The translations under genes were made by a program, and so were the position numbers. A stretch of 64,000 nucleotides of DNA from positions 7,161,501 to 7,225,500 of the forward strand of contig NC_135365.1 in NCBI RefSeq assembly GCF_051622035.1. The letters are read 5' to 3'. This DNA is from Arctopsyche grandis (lineage: Eukaryota; Arthropoda; Insecta; Trichoptera; Hydropsychidae). Below the pieces are notes generated by a model. The model was not told the origin of the DNA. It was given only the letters and a program-made list of their open reading frames with translations, and made no database searches. Shown here in pieces: positions 54,565-64,000 of this stretch (the stretch's first letter is position 1; every line of letters starts with the position of its first letter).

Positions 54565-54625
54565 TCTTATTTGTCTGATTCGAACTCAGAATCGACCACT
54601 GATCACGTTTTCATGATCTATGTGT
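54565..54625. repeat. Left arm of a distant inverted repeat
   Basis: GATTCGAACTCAGAATCG and CTGATCACGTTTTCATGATC match in inverted order at 56155-56225. The arms are about 45-60 bases, 1.6 kb apart, and may be the termini of one decayed DNA element. No transposase is seen between. Confidence 0.55.
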
Positions 54626-55154
54626 CTGTGTATTTTGGGGATTTTTTGAACACCGTTAGTTCTACCGAACTGAAACTTAGTATTGATTACTGAAATTCTT
54701 ATCGATACGACGTTAATTTTTTTTTAAATTTTCAAGTTGACCGAAAATGGTACCTCCCCTTATAGGTGTCCCCCTTTTTTAAGTTTTATAATTCAATTAT
54801 CTCCCAAACCACTGACTAAATTGGACTGAATTTTTTTATATGTAATAGAAATTATAAATTTTATAACCTAATATTTTTTGAATTTTTTTATCTGAACCAG
54901 AAGTAGTACTTTTACTCTAGAGAATCAAGACTATCAAGACAATCACTACTCTGTCCACACCCCTAAACCTATCAAGCTGAAAATTTATATTTGTATTTTT
55001 TATTTATTTAACTTAGAGCTAATAAGCTTTTGGTCAGAATTCGTAAACCGGAAGTAGTATTTTTTTTAAACTATATTTCCTTATTTTATTTTGACCTTTT
55101 AAATTATATTAATCTTCTTGATATTTATTGTGTATTATTAAAAAACGTGAACGT

Positions 55155-55365
55155 GATGTAAGTAATAAAAAAATTTTGAACAAAATCCGACAATCAGAAG
55201 TAGAATTTTTGTCTTGTGCAAGTTCCCATACATTTACGCTCAATTGGTGTCGAAAATGCTGTCATACATAGCTATTAGTATTTCATAATGCTGCCGGTAT
55301 GTGTGAATGTGTCTGCACGGTTCAATATCGAATTTTGTTTTGTGACCTTATATTCCTCAAATACT
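55155..55365 (+). repeat. Direct repeat, copy 1 (about 210 bp)
   Basis: Runs from about GAACAAAATCCGACAA through GTCTTGTGCAAGTTCCC to TTCAATATCGAATTTTG. The second copy is at 56755-56970. No coding content recognised. Confidence 0.75.
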
Positions 55366-55795
55366 TATAATAAATAAATAAAATATAGGGGGGGGGGAAT
55401 TATTTTGTAGACCGTCCCGTTGTGAGTCCTGGGTAATATAGTCGGTCACCCTACTTATACTAGAAAAATTTACATCAAAAACAACTTTTCTGAATACATT
55501 GTGTGATTAAATATACAACCATAATGTATTATATGCAAATTTAAAATATGCAACATGCAATTATTATTTTACAATATTTTGAACAGCATAAAGCCTCTAG
55601 TTTATCACCTTTGCATTTGGCATTTTAATAAATAATAAATAATGTACATATGATAAACATTAAACTTGAAGGCCTCTCCATACTTGGATACAAAAGTTAA
55701 AAAAAATTTATTCATAAAATAATCACTTTATATAAATTATTTAAAATTTTATTTTATGTATTTTAATTTTTGTTTTTCTTTATCAAATGTAGGAA
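55366..55795. other. Spacer, no gene seen
   Basis: AT-rich, with a 10-base G run at about 55388 and a stretch near 55590-55720 resembling 38240-38420. No gene. Confidence 0.35.
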
Positions 55796-55865
55796 ATTGT
55801 GGCGCATTAGGTTCTTCCTGTAATGCCACAATGGTCCAAAACTTACTATAAATAAATAAATAATA
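55796..55865 (+). mobile_element. Retroposon 3' end with terminal hairpin
   Basis: ATTGTGG (55796-55802), 23-base loop (55803-55825), CCACAAT (55826-55832), then CAAAACTTACTATAAAT and an (AAAT)n tail. Same stem class as 45853-45891. The 5' body is AT-rich and not recognisable. Confidence 0.65.
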
Positions 55866-56154
55866 CTTAAATACACAGACACACATTTTTTTACATACCT
55901 CGTTTACGTTTCACTTACGATTACAATTCAGGAAAAATTTTGCCTCTTATCCGATCGTTTTCATACTTTGCCATATTGCTCAATTTGGTCATAAATGTAA
56001 GTAAATGGATCATCCGCCGTTACGATGGTGCAAAAATATCGTGTAAGACGCGTTTGAAATTTTAATTTCTGAAAAGTGGGTGACGTCTATCAAGTTCTAA
56101 GTTTTAAACATATGTATGTAGATGGCGGTAGTAAAATAAAATTATTCAAAATAA

Positions 56155-56225
56155 TATTTTTTTAGATCATGAAAACACGTGATCAGTAATCGATTCTGAG
56201 TTCGAATCAGTCAAAATCTCGAGTT
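56155..56225. repeat. Right arm of a distant inverted repeat
   Basis: Inverse of 54565-54625: CATGAAAACACGTGATCAG and CGATTCTGAGTTCGAATC. Confidence 0.55.
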
Positions 56226-56754
56226 CAAATTTTCGCATGATTACAAAACTTCATCTATTGCTACTACGTACATAGATAAAGTAAAAATTGAAGTAACTGA
56301 AAAACTAGTAGCGTTAATAACAAAATAAATGTATATAAAAAAGAATGTACTAAAATATAAAAAAATAAATGTATATAAAAAACTTTAGTAAAAAAACTAT
56401 ATTAAAAAAAAGTCAAGTAAAATAAATGTATAGAAACAAATAATAAAATTATTAAAATAAAAAGGCAATTTAATCAATATTTCAACAACAAATGTACAAA
56501 TGTGTGGGATTAAAATTTCAATCAAAATGATTTCAATGATTGGGGTTTCAATCAAAATTATGATCCCGGCTTAAACTAATGTAATTAAATATATTACTAA
56601 GAGGTATGCCTTGGTATGTATGTGATGATCTAATATCTGTGAACATCTCAATGTTCTAATTAAGAGGCTACAGGGGTGAGATAAACTTGTTATCGATCTC
56701 TATTATCATGTTAAATTATTTAAATCTTCTTGATATTTTTTTTGGTGATTTTAA

Positions 56755-56970
56755 GTAATAAAAAAATTGAACAAAATCCGACAACCAGAAGTAGAATAAT
56801 TTTTGTCTTGTGCAAGTTCCCATACATTTCGCTCAATTTGTGTCGAAAATGCTGTCATACATAGCTATAAGTATTTCATAATGCTGCAGGTACATATGTG
56901 TGAATGTGTATGTACGGTTCAATATCGAATTTTGTTTTGTGACCCTCTTATATTCCTCAAATACATGGAT
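56755..56970 (+). repeat. Direct repeat, copy 2 (about 215 bp)
   Basis: Second copy of 55155-55365, with small indels. Between the copies (56226-56754) the sequence is AT-rich without a gene. Confidence 0.75.
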
Positions 56971-57239
56971 AAAGTCATGGGTTGGTCACATCTGAATTTT
57001 TTTGCTAAAATCAAGTTATTATAAGTGCTACAAAAATAATATCAATTTAATTTCACCATTTGTCGATGACAAACATGACTATTAAAAAATAATAATGGCT
57101 TAAAAAGTTCCGCTAATGCTTTTTAAATCGTGGCAGTGTGTATTACAAAAAAAAAAAATTATTGTTGTTTTTTAATCACACATACATACATATGTATGTT
57201 CATTGCTATTCAGTAAGTTAAAAAAAATGATAAAAAAGA

Positions 57240-57830
57240 TAAAAAATTAAATTGAATGTCTGTTTGTCTGTGTCGTATAGGCTCCTAAACCACTGAACTG
57301 ATTACGATGGAACTTTCAGGATTTGTTGTATGCATGTCCGGGAAGATTACTGTGAAAAAAATCGCCCAAAACGGGAACGGGAACGGAAACGGAAAAAAAC
57401 GGGAATGAGTTTCATTGCAAACATTGCAACTATAAAATTGAATGTCTGTTTGTCTGTCTGTCTCGTATAGACTCCTAAACCACTCAACTGATGGAACTTT
57501 CAGGATTTGTTGTATGCATGTCCGGGAAGATTCATCTGAAAAAAAAAATCGCCAAAAATGGGAACGGAAACAGAAAAAACGGGACTGAGTGTCATTGCAA
57601 CGCAATAATTTCAAATGTTTTCGCGTCACAACCTGCGTTGTTAGGGTGAAATAAACAAATAATTGAATTATTTAAAATGTGTTCGCTGCTTGCGTTTTTC
57701 TGACAAGTGGGAACGGGAACGAGAACGGAAACGGAAACGGGAACGGGAACGAGAACGGGAACGGGAACGGGAATTGCATGCGTTATTGTGGCATTTCAAC
57801 GCATGCCGGGTTCAGCTAGTGTACAATAAA
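57240..57830. repeat. Dispersed repeat ending CCGGGTTCAGCTAGT
   Basis: Inverted relative of 9531-9945, longer. It has two tandem GAATGTCTGTTTGTCTG starts (about 57253 and 57438), CATGCATGTCCGGGAAGATT repeated twice in register, GGGAACGGGAACGGGAACG hexamer runs near 57710-57770 and the end GCATGCCGGGTTCAGCTAGT. The class is unknown. Confidence 0.65.
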
Positions 57831-57974
57831 ATTCTTGGACGGACAAAACGGGACAAATCAATTAATTTTACAAAACGATAGGACGAATGCAAAGCAAGTA
57901 AAAAGCGGAACTGTCCCTGCCAAAACGAAACGTATGGACACCCTAAGTTATTTTTTATACATTTTTAATAATGT

Positions 57975-58068
57975 CACAATTTTATAAAATTTTCTGTTAG
58001 TTGATAAATAAAATCTTTTCAAACGTCACGTTTGAGTGTTGATTCTAAATAGTTTAATTTTTTTAGAA
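57975..58068 (+). promoter_or_regulatory. Promoter-proximal region of P450 gene 3
   Basis: Shares TATAAAATTTTCTG, GTTAGTTGATAAATAAAATC and AACGTCACG with the region before gene 2. Candidate TATA near 57983, about 85 bases before the ATG. Evidence is conservation between paralogues only. Confidence 0.4.
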
Positions 58069-61000
58069 ATGGGTTTCAATTGGTGGGACGCCTTTCTATT
58101 AGCGATATGCTTTGTTGTTATATTTTCTGCATACGGATATTGGGAAAGTGGTTATTATAAACGAAGAGGAATAAAAAATCTTCCATTTGATTTTCTGATT
58201 GTGGGAAATGTGCTTAAGAATCTTATAGGCAAGGAGCATTTAATGGATGCAATTTATAAAGTATACAATGCTTTTCCAAATGAAAAGTGAGTCATCTTTA
58301 TTTTTATCATAAGTACATGTACATATCTATGCACATGAACATATGTATATGTATACATGTACATATGTATATACATATATAGTTAATATAAATCTTAATC
58401 TGTATCATACGATGATACTAAAGACGTAGCAATTTGTTCAAAATTTATTGGATAACCAATTTAACAAAACTTTGATTAACCAACTTAACAAAGTTTAGTT
58501 AACATTTTTTAAATATTATTAGCAGAGATCGGCGTTGGATGGATGCTTTTCATAACAATAGACCACCCTATTAGTGTTCAAACAAGAGGGCAAAAACGCA
58601 TGGTTTGTCTAAGAAATCGACAATGGTTAAAAAATTTTTGTGTGAAAAGCATCCATCCAAAACTTTATCTCTGATTATGACTTATGAGACTGTGAAAAAC
58701 TACTTAGTATCAATTAAATTCCACAATTTATTACCCGAAAGATCGCTGCGTCTAAGGATAACTTATTAAATATTAACATTGTGTGTAATAATATCACACT
58801 AATTACGCAGGTATGTAGGATTTGTGGCAGCTAATAGAGGTGTAATTATGTTAAAAGATTTGGAAATCATAAAAAAGGCAACTATTAAGGATTTCGAAAA
58901 TTTTCCAAGTCATTCCACAAATATTGATGCCAGCTTCGATCCCATACTTGGAAGATATTTGTTATTCATTACAGGTAATATTTTTAACCTTTTACAATTT
59001 AAAACCACTGGTTCTAAACTACAAACTTAAAACAGTTACATTAAATTCACACGAATTGATGAGAGCCCCTCAAACCTTCAAAAGTTATCAATGCTCTAGA
59101 GCAGTGCTACTCAAAAGCTAAAACGCTACAACTAAAACGGCGAAAAACTGGTCCGTGGACCATGAATTAGGGTTTCTGACCCGGGTCGACCCGGGAATTC
59201 CCGATACAAACATTCCCGGGAATTCTTATCTCGAATCCCGGGAATTGGATTTTAAAAAATTTTGAAAATATACATTTTCAAGACTGCATTAAGGGAAATA
59301 ATAAATCAAATACACAAAGAATCGTAAAATATTCTCTGAAAGAGTTTATTCCATTTCTGGAAATTTTTGTACCAAATCTAGAAATAGGCTTTCGGATTCT
59401 CATTTCAATATTTTAGAATTCTTAAGAAGCTACTTTAAATAAGTTTACTTTTATAATTACAGTTAATAGATATATATACTTTTATAATTACAGTTAATAG
59501 ATATTTTATAATTCCAGTTAATAGATAGTGTATTGTTTACTTTTTTTATATTTTGTAAACAAATAAATGTTTTTTTTATTAATAAAAAATATATTAAATT
59601 GAAAAAAAAAGTTTTTTTTATATGTTTTTTTACATATGTCCAATGAGTACCGTATTTCGATAACTTTACGAATGTGTTCCAAACAAAAATGTGACTTTCC
59701 AACTCAATTTACTAGTTGAGTGTCGTTCTCACGAAAACATATTTTGCCCAATTGGACTGTAATTCGCCATATGAATCGACTAACGTGAATTAGACGGAAT
59801 ATATGCGAACTAGTCAAAATATATTACGAATAAAAATATACTTCAACTACAACGGTAATTGCTACCAGGTTAGATGGAATATATTCCAACTTGTCAAAAT
59901 ATATTCCAACTTTTCAAAATATATTACAACTGGAAGATACACTTATATACATAGCTCGGACGTTAAGCTTCTGCTTACCGTCAAGAAGGTGCCGGGTTCT
60001 ATCCCTGAATGAAAATGAATTTTTCAGAGTATGCTGTTGATCAGACCTGGATTTGTGACTCCAGGTTGATCGTTTCCTATCAGAGTTTGCCAATTTTCTC
60101 TGATTTCATTGTTGAAACGGTTCCCGGAAAAAAAATTGGCTAAAAATCCTTCCTACCTACTATGTCACCACTATTTGAAATTTGATGGATGTACAATAAA
60201 AATTTATGTACAATTCATAGATGTCTCGTTAATTTGCGAGTTTTTTCAGTGTCTCGCAATTCAACGACTTATAATAAAAAAATGCTGCATTTGTATTTGT
60301 AATTGGCCAGGAAGGCGCATTGGGATTTACCTGTAAGGCCTTCCTGGTATATATGTAAAATAAAAATAAAAATAAAATAAAATAAAATATATATGTACGA
60401 GTATATATAAAGCTCGCCGTAATAAAAAGTTTTTATTTTGTGTATTTTTAATAATTTAGATGTTTTAATTTATTCGTATATATGAACGAGTGAGTCTATT
60501 CTATTTATGATGCATAACTGGTTGTATTAATACACAATACTGATTTGTCAATATATTTTTTTATGAATTTTCCTTATACAAATTCCTTATACGAACTATT
60601 AGAAAAATACTTTGTTATTTTTGGTTGTTATTTTTAGAATAATTAATTAAATCAGAAAATATTATATAACATGTACGATTTACATGGACACAAATAATGC
60701 GAATCGAAAAATAATAAAAAATTAGCATTAAATAAAGGGTACCATTTATCGGCCCGGCAAAAAAAAAGAATGCCCCTCTCTAAAATAGCTCGCACGACAT
60801 CTTCGGTTCTCGCCCGGCAAATCGAACGTCAAATGGGTTTCCAGTAACAAAAATAAATACCGACCCTATCAACCTAATTTTAAATGAATAGGACCAATCC
60901 TAACTTAACCCAACCTAACCCTTTAAATAAGTGTTGGCTGCTAAGATATTAAGATTACCCAGTGAAAATTCAACTGGTTATGATTTCACTGAAACGTCAA

Positions 61001-62272
61001 GTTTTATTTTTGTTACTAGCTACCAGTTTGACGTTTGATTTGCCAGACGAACGCTGATTCTGTCGTGCGAGATGTACGGGACGGGGGATGGAGCAATTCT
61101 TTTATTTTTTTATTATTTAATAACAATACAATATGTCAACGCCCATACGATGATATTTCATCGGGCACAACACTAGTTAAAAATAATAATAAAATGTTAT
61201 AAAGATTTATCACTGAACAGGTGACGAATGGAAAGACATGCGAGCTACACTGAGTCCAGCATTTACAAGTTCTAAATTGAGAAATATGATATCATTAGTC
61301 GATGAAACTGGAAAACAGATAGTTGATTTCATTTCGGGGAAAATTAATGAACCTGACAACAAAGGTATGTTACATAAATTTGTAATAAATATGTGTATAA
61401 CTAACGATATAAATTATTTGAAGAAAGGGGTCTCATCGAAGTTGAAATGGGGGACGTTTTATCAAGATATACGAATGATGTACTTGCATCAACTGTTTAT
61501 GGAGTGACAGTCAATTCATTGAATGAGAGACATAATGAATTTTACAATATGGGAATGAAGACATATGAAGTGACCGGAATTCAACTATTAAAATTGATCG
61601 TTTACTTTTCGTTCCCATTTTTAATTAGAGTAATGAAAATATTAAACATAAATATGTGTTAATAATTCACCATCCCATTTCTGACAAAAATAACATTGTA
61701 TATTTTCAGATAAGTGGAGTTCAGTATTTTAAAAAGAAATTCAGTGACTTTTTTCGCAATTTAGTATTGGGTACAATGAAATATAGGGAAGAAAATGGAA
61801 TTACTAGACCTGATATGATTCAAATGATAATGGAAGCTCGGAAAGGTTCTTTGAAATATGACGTTCCACACAATGAAAGTAATGATGCAGGATTTGCAAC
61901 CGCTGTGGAATCGGCTATTGGGAAACAAACCAATAAGAGGGGTTGGTGATAATTCTGACGGAACAAATTTAATAATTTACCCATAACTTGCCTCAACGTG
62001 TGTTTTTAATATTTTAAATTTGATATAATACAATTGTATTCATTTTGCAGAGTGGACTGAAAATGATATTTTGGCGCAAGCAGTTTTATTCTTCATTGCT
62101 GGATATGAAACTACTAAAACATTGCTCAGCTTTGCAATTCACGAGCTCACTGTCAATCCAGATGTTCAGAAAAGGCTGCAAATTGAGATTGATGAATTGA
62201 TTGCCGAAAATGGAGACGCATTCGATTATAGCGATTTAATTAAAATGAAGTATATGGATATGGTAGTTTGTG
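58069..62272 (+). CDS. Cytochrome P450, CYP9-like, gene 3, exons 1-6 (3' end off window)
   Basis: Exons 58069-58286, 58811-58974, 61221-61364, 61424-61629, 61710-61941 and 62051-62272, each the same length as in genes 1 and 2, give 395 complete codons. It starts MGFNWWDAF. The C-helix WKDMR and I-helix AGYET are present. Exons 7-9, with the K-helix and the haem cysteine, should lie beyond 64000. Intron 6 contains at least 1.7 kb of a sense-strand LINE plus a solo LTR. Intron 2 (58975-61220) holds a SINE and a 660-bp repeat. No stop breaks the seen exons. Whether the full gene splices across intron 6 cannot be judged here. Confidence 0.88.
58512..58672. mobile_element. Fold-back MITE in P450 gene 3 intron 1
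   Basis: AGAGATCGGCGTTGGATGG at the left; GCATCCATCCAAAACTTT then ATCTCT at the right. It carries more interior than the gene 2 copy (GTGTTCAAACAAGAGGG block). Confidence 0.75.
59095..59260. repeat. hAT-like end and CCCGGGAATTC-rich stretch
   Basis: CAGTGCTACTCAAAAGCT is a plausible hAT terminus. It is followed by a cluster of CCCGGGAATT palindromic words (about 59175-59245). No matching right end found. Confidence 0.35.
59950..60388 (+). mobile_element. tRNA-derived SINE, uninterrupted copy
   Basis: The head has TAGCTCGGACGTTAAGC (A-box like) and GGGTTCTATCC (B box). The body words TTTGTGACTCCAGG, GAGTTTGCCAATTTT and TTGAAACGGTTCCC are shared with 49635-50350. The hairpin is at 60307-60347 (CCAGGAAGG, loop 60316-60338, CCTTCCTGG) and the tail is AAAATAAAAATAAAAT. 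Located in P450 gene 3 intron 2. Confidence 0.82.
60410..61075. repeat. Roughly 660-bp dispersed repeat, copy 2
   Basis: Aligns along its length with 26985-27660, including GGGTACCATTTATCGGCCCG and the internal inverted arms (CCCGGCAAATCGAACGTCAA and GACGTTTGATTTGCCAGACG). It lies in P450 gene 3 intron 2, just after a SINE tail. Confidence 0.7.
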
Positions 62273-62284
62273 GTAGGTATTATG

Positions 62285-64000
62285 TACTCATCATCCCAAT
62301 ACATAATCTTGTTTTTTCTCTGCCTGGGAATATTAAACAGAAATCAGTCGCCCACGTCGCCCCTAGACGTCGTGGCCAGGAAATTGAAACGGGTGGTAGT
62401 AATAATAATTTTATCGGATATGTTAGGATGGCGATCTTGAAACTGAAGGGGTCTGTTGGGCCTAATGGTGTGCCCCCTGACGTATTAAAGGCATGGTGTA
62501 ATTCGCTCTTAGAACCACTTCAGTTTATTTTTAACCTTATTCTTGGTTCTGGTAATTATCCTGATAAGTGGAAATTATCTAGTCATTCCTATTCATAAAA
62601 GTGGCTCTAAAAATGAGGTTGAAATCATAGAAATATTGCTATCATCTCGGCTAGTCCCAAAATTTTTGATAATATCCTTCACCATTTGATTTTTATGCAG
62701 TTCAAAAGATTGTTGTGTGATGAGCAACATATATTTTCAGCATGTCATTCGACAACTACCAATCTTGCCTGATTTTCAAATTATACCATGTCTAAAGTTG
62801 ACGGTGGTCAACAAGTTGATGTAGCCTACATTGACTTTCGTAAAGCCTTTGATCTTGTCAATAATGACGCCCTTTGGATCAGTTTAGCTGAAGCGGGCTT
62901 TTCTCCACGACTTCTTAAACTCTGCTTCTTATCTTAGTGATAGGAAGCAATTTGTTAGATATGGTATTTTTGAATCTCCTTCGTTTTTTACGCGATCTGG
63001 TGTAACTCAGGGATTCACTTTAGGTCCCTTACTATTTACAATACTGTTGCGTAGGGGTGGGTGGAGGATCCAAATAAAGGCCAACAGTCGTTTCACAGCA
63101 TTTATTGATGATTCAGGAGTTACACGCACTGTCACCGCTCAGTCCAGAATGAATTATATCGCCTACGTACCGCCTTATAAAGGGTAGATCTCTCAGGACG
63201 CCTAATCTGTTTACCTGTTGTATAGTCACGTATTCGGATATGTATTTCCAAGACATTGGGTCTTCCCGTGGCGATTCTGAGAAATAACTAATAACGGTCA
63301 TTGTTTAGCCTAAATGCACTTAGAGTCCAGATATAATCTTTGGAAGTAAGTGCATGCATTTAGTTAACCGATAACAGATATCCGTTGGTCTAAGTACAAT
63401 TCGCTCAATCCACGGCGTACGTAACAATACTTATTAATAACCTCCCTAAAGTGTTATTCAATACTTCATGTCTCTTGTATGCAAACGACGTTAAATTATT
63501 CTTTGCTGTTAAGGATAAGAGGCAAGCCTCTCTCCTTCAAGCGGATATTAACGCTGTTTTAGAGTTCAGTTCCAGTTTAGAGCTTGAACTGAATACTAGT
63601 AAATGTGCCATTATCAGTTATGAACGTGCGAATTTGCTCTATTGTACGGATATTCCATTGGATCCGTGTTGTCGAAGCGTGTGGAATCTATGGTCGACTT
63701 GGGTATCACTTTTGATCCTCAATTCACCTTTCACAACCACGTCAAGACAGTCGTTGACGTTTCCTTTCGTCGACTTGGATTTGTCTTCAGATATGCTAGG
63801 TTATTCTGCAACCCCTTGTCTTCTCACTTGCTTTTCTCGTTAGAAGTAAGCTAGAGTATAATGCGATTGTGTGGAATCCGCATGAAAGAAACTACTCTCT
63901 TACTCTCTTATTATCGAAAAAGTGCAAAAAGCATTTCTTCGTTTTCTATATAAGAAAGAGTATGGGTACTACCCATATCTCTATCCTACTCCTTTCCTTT
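62285..64000 (+). pseudogene. CR1/Jockey-like LINE in P450 gene 3 intron 6
   Basis: In order: ILKLKGSVGPNGVPPDVLK, SLLEPLQFIFNLILG, VAYIDFRKAFDLVNNDALW, SGVTQGFTLGPLLFTI, then across the solo LTR LINNLPKVLF, LLYANDVKLFFAV (YADD changed to YAND), LELNTSKCAIISYE and a C-terminal stretch past 63850. Several frameshifts. The Asp-to-Asn change in the catalytic box is inactivating. It runs to the window edge. Confidence 0.87.
63045..63426 (-). mobile_element. Solo LTR, same family as 47332-47722, inverted
   Basis: On the minus strand TGTTACGTACGCC to CTACGCAACA, 382 bp, with exact 4-bp duplication ATAC at 63041-63044 and 63427-63430. Removing it and one ATAC rejoins the LINE frame as PLLFTILINNLP, which confirms both boundaries. 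Confidence 0.93.

Overview
The window reads as nuclear DNA of an insect. The evidence is ZAD-type C2H2 zinc-finger genes (a class characteristic of insects), CYP9-like cytochrome P450 genes with nine short exons, GT-AG introns, very AT-rich spacers and a heavy load of eukaryotic transposons. I cannot fix the order. There is no bacterial or phage gene organisation, no CRISPR array and no operon.

Layout. (1) 1-13535 is a head-to-tail array of three ZAD/C2H2 zinc-finger genes: A (last exon only), B (complete, three exons) and C (complete, fewer fingers). The units share spacer and intron sequence, so one unit serves as the empty site for insertions found in another. Unit C also carries two intact opening exons of an N-acetyltransferase 9-like gene on the minus strand; unit B keeps only a broken remnant. 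(2) 13550-16270 holds hAT transposase relics and a long-TIR element with a nested hAT MITE. (3) 16442-19009 (minus) is a complete five-exon multiple inositol polyphosphate phosphatase gene with a candidate TATA box. (4) 19203-26944 contains two nearly identical RTE-type LINEs, each with an intact 985-residue ORF, flanked by (TA)n. A perfect 131-bp inverted copy of the phosphatase promoter region lies between them. (5) 28378-33632 is a 5.25-kb hAT element with exact 8-bp target duplications that was split by a minus-strand Jockey/CR1-like LINE. (6) 33840-64000 is a tandem cluster of three CYP9-like P450 genes: gene 1 (33840-38001), gene 2 (42154-45386) and gene 3 (58069 to beyond the window). 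Introns and spacers hold more hAT elements, LINE fragments, two solo LTRs, an inverted satellite array, tRNA-derived SINEs and a Tc1 relic.

The host genes fit a general picture. The P450s are probably ER-bound monooxygenases of the detoxification type. The phosphatase probably acts on inositol phosphates in the secretory pathway. The ZAD proteins are probable DNA-binding regulators. Nothing suggests they form one pathway. The most unusual material is the repeat biology. One 3'-terminal RNA hairpin is shared by SINEs and by the 28-32 kb LINE, with a conserved loop but different, still-paired stems. The inverted promoter copy points straight into the second RTE LINE. A roughly 105-122-bp satellite flips orientation mid-array. 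At least nine hAT insertions have readable 8-bp target duplications. All element classes, splice sites and identities come from reading the sequence; no database search was run.
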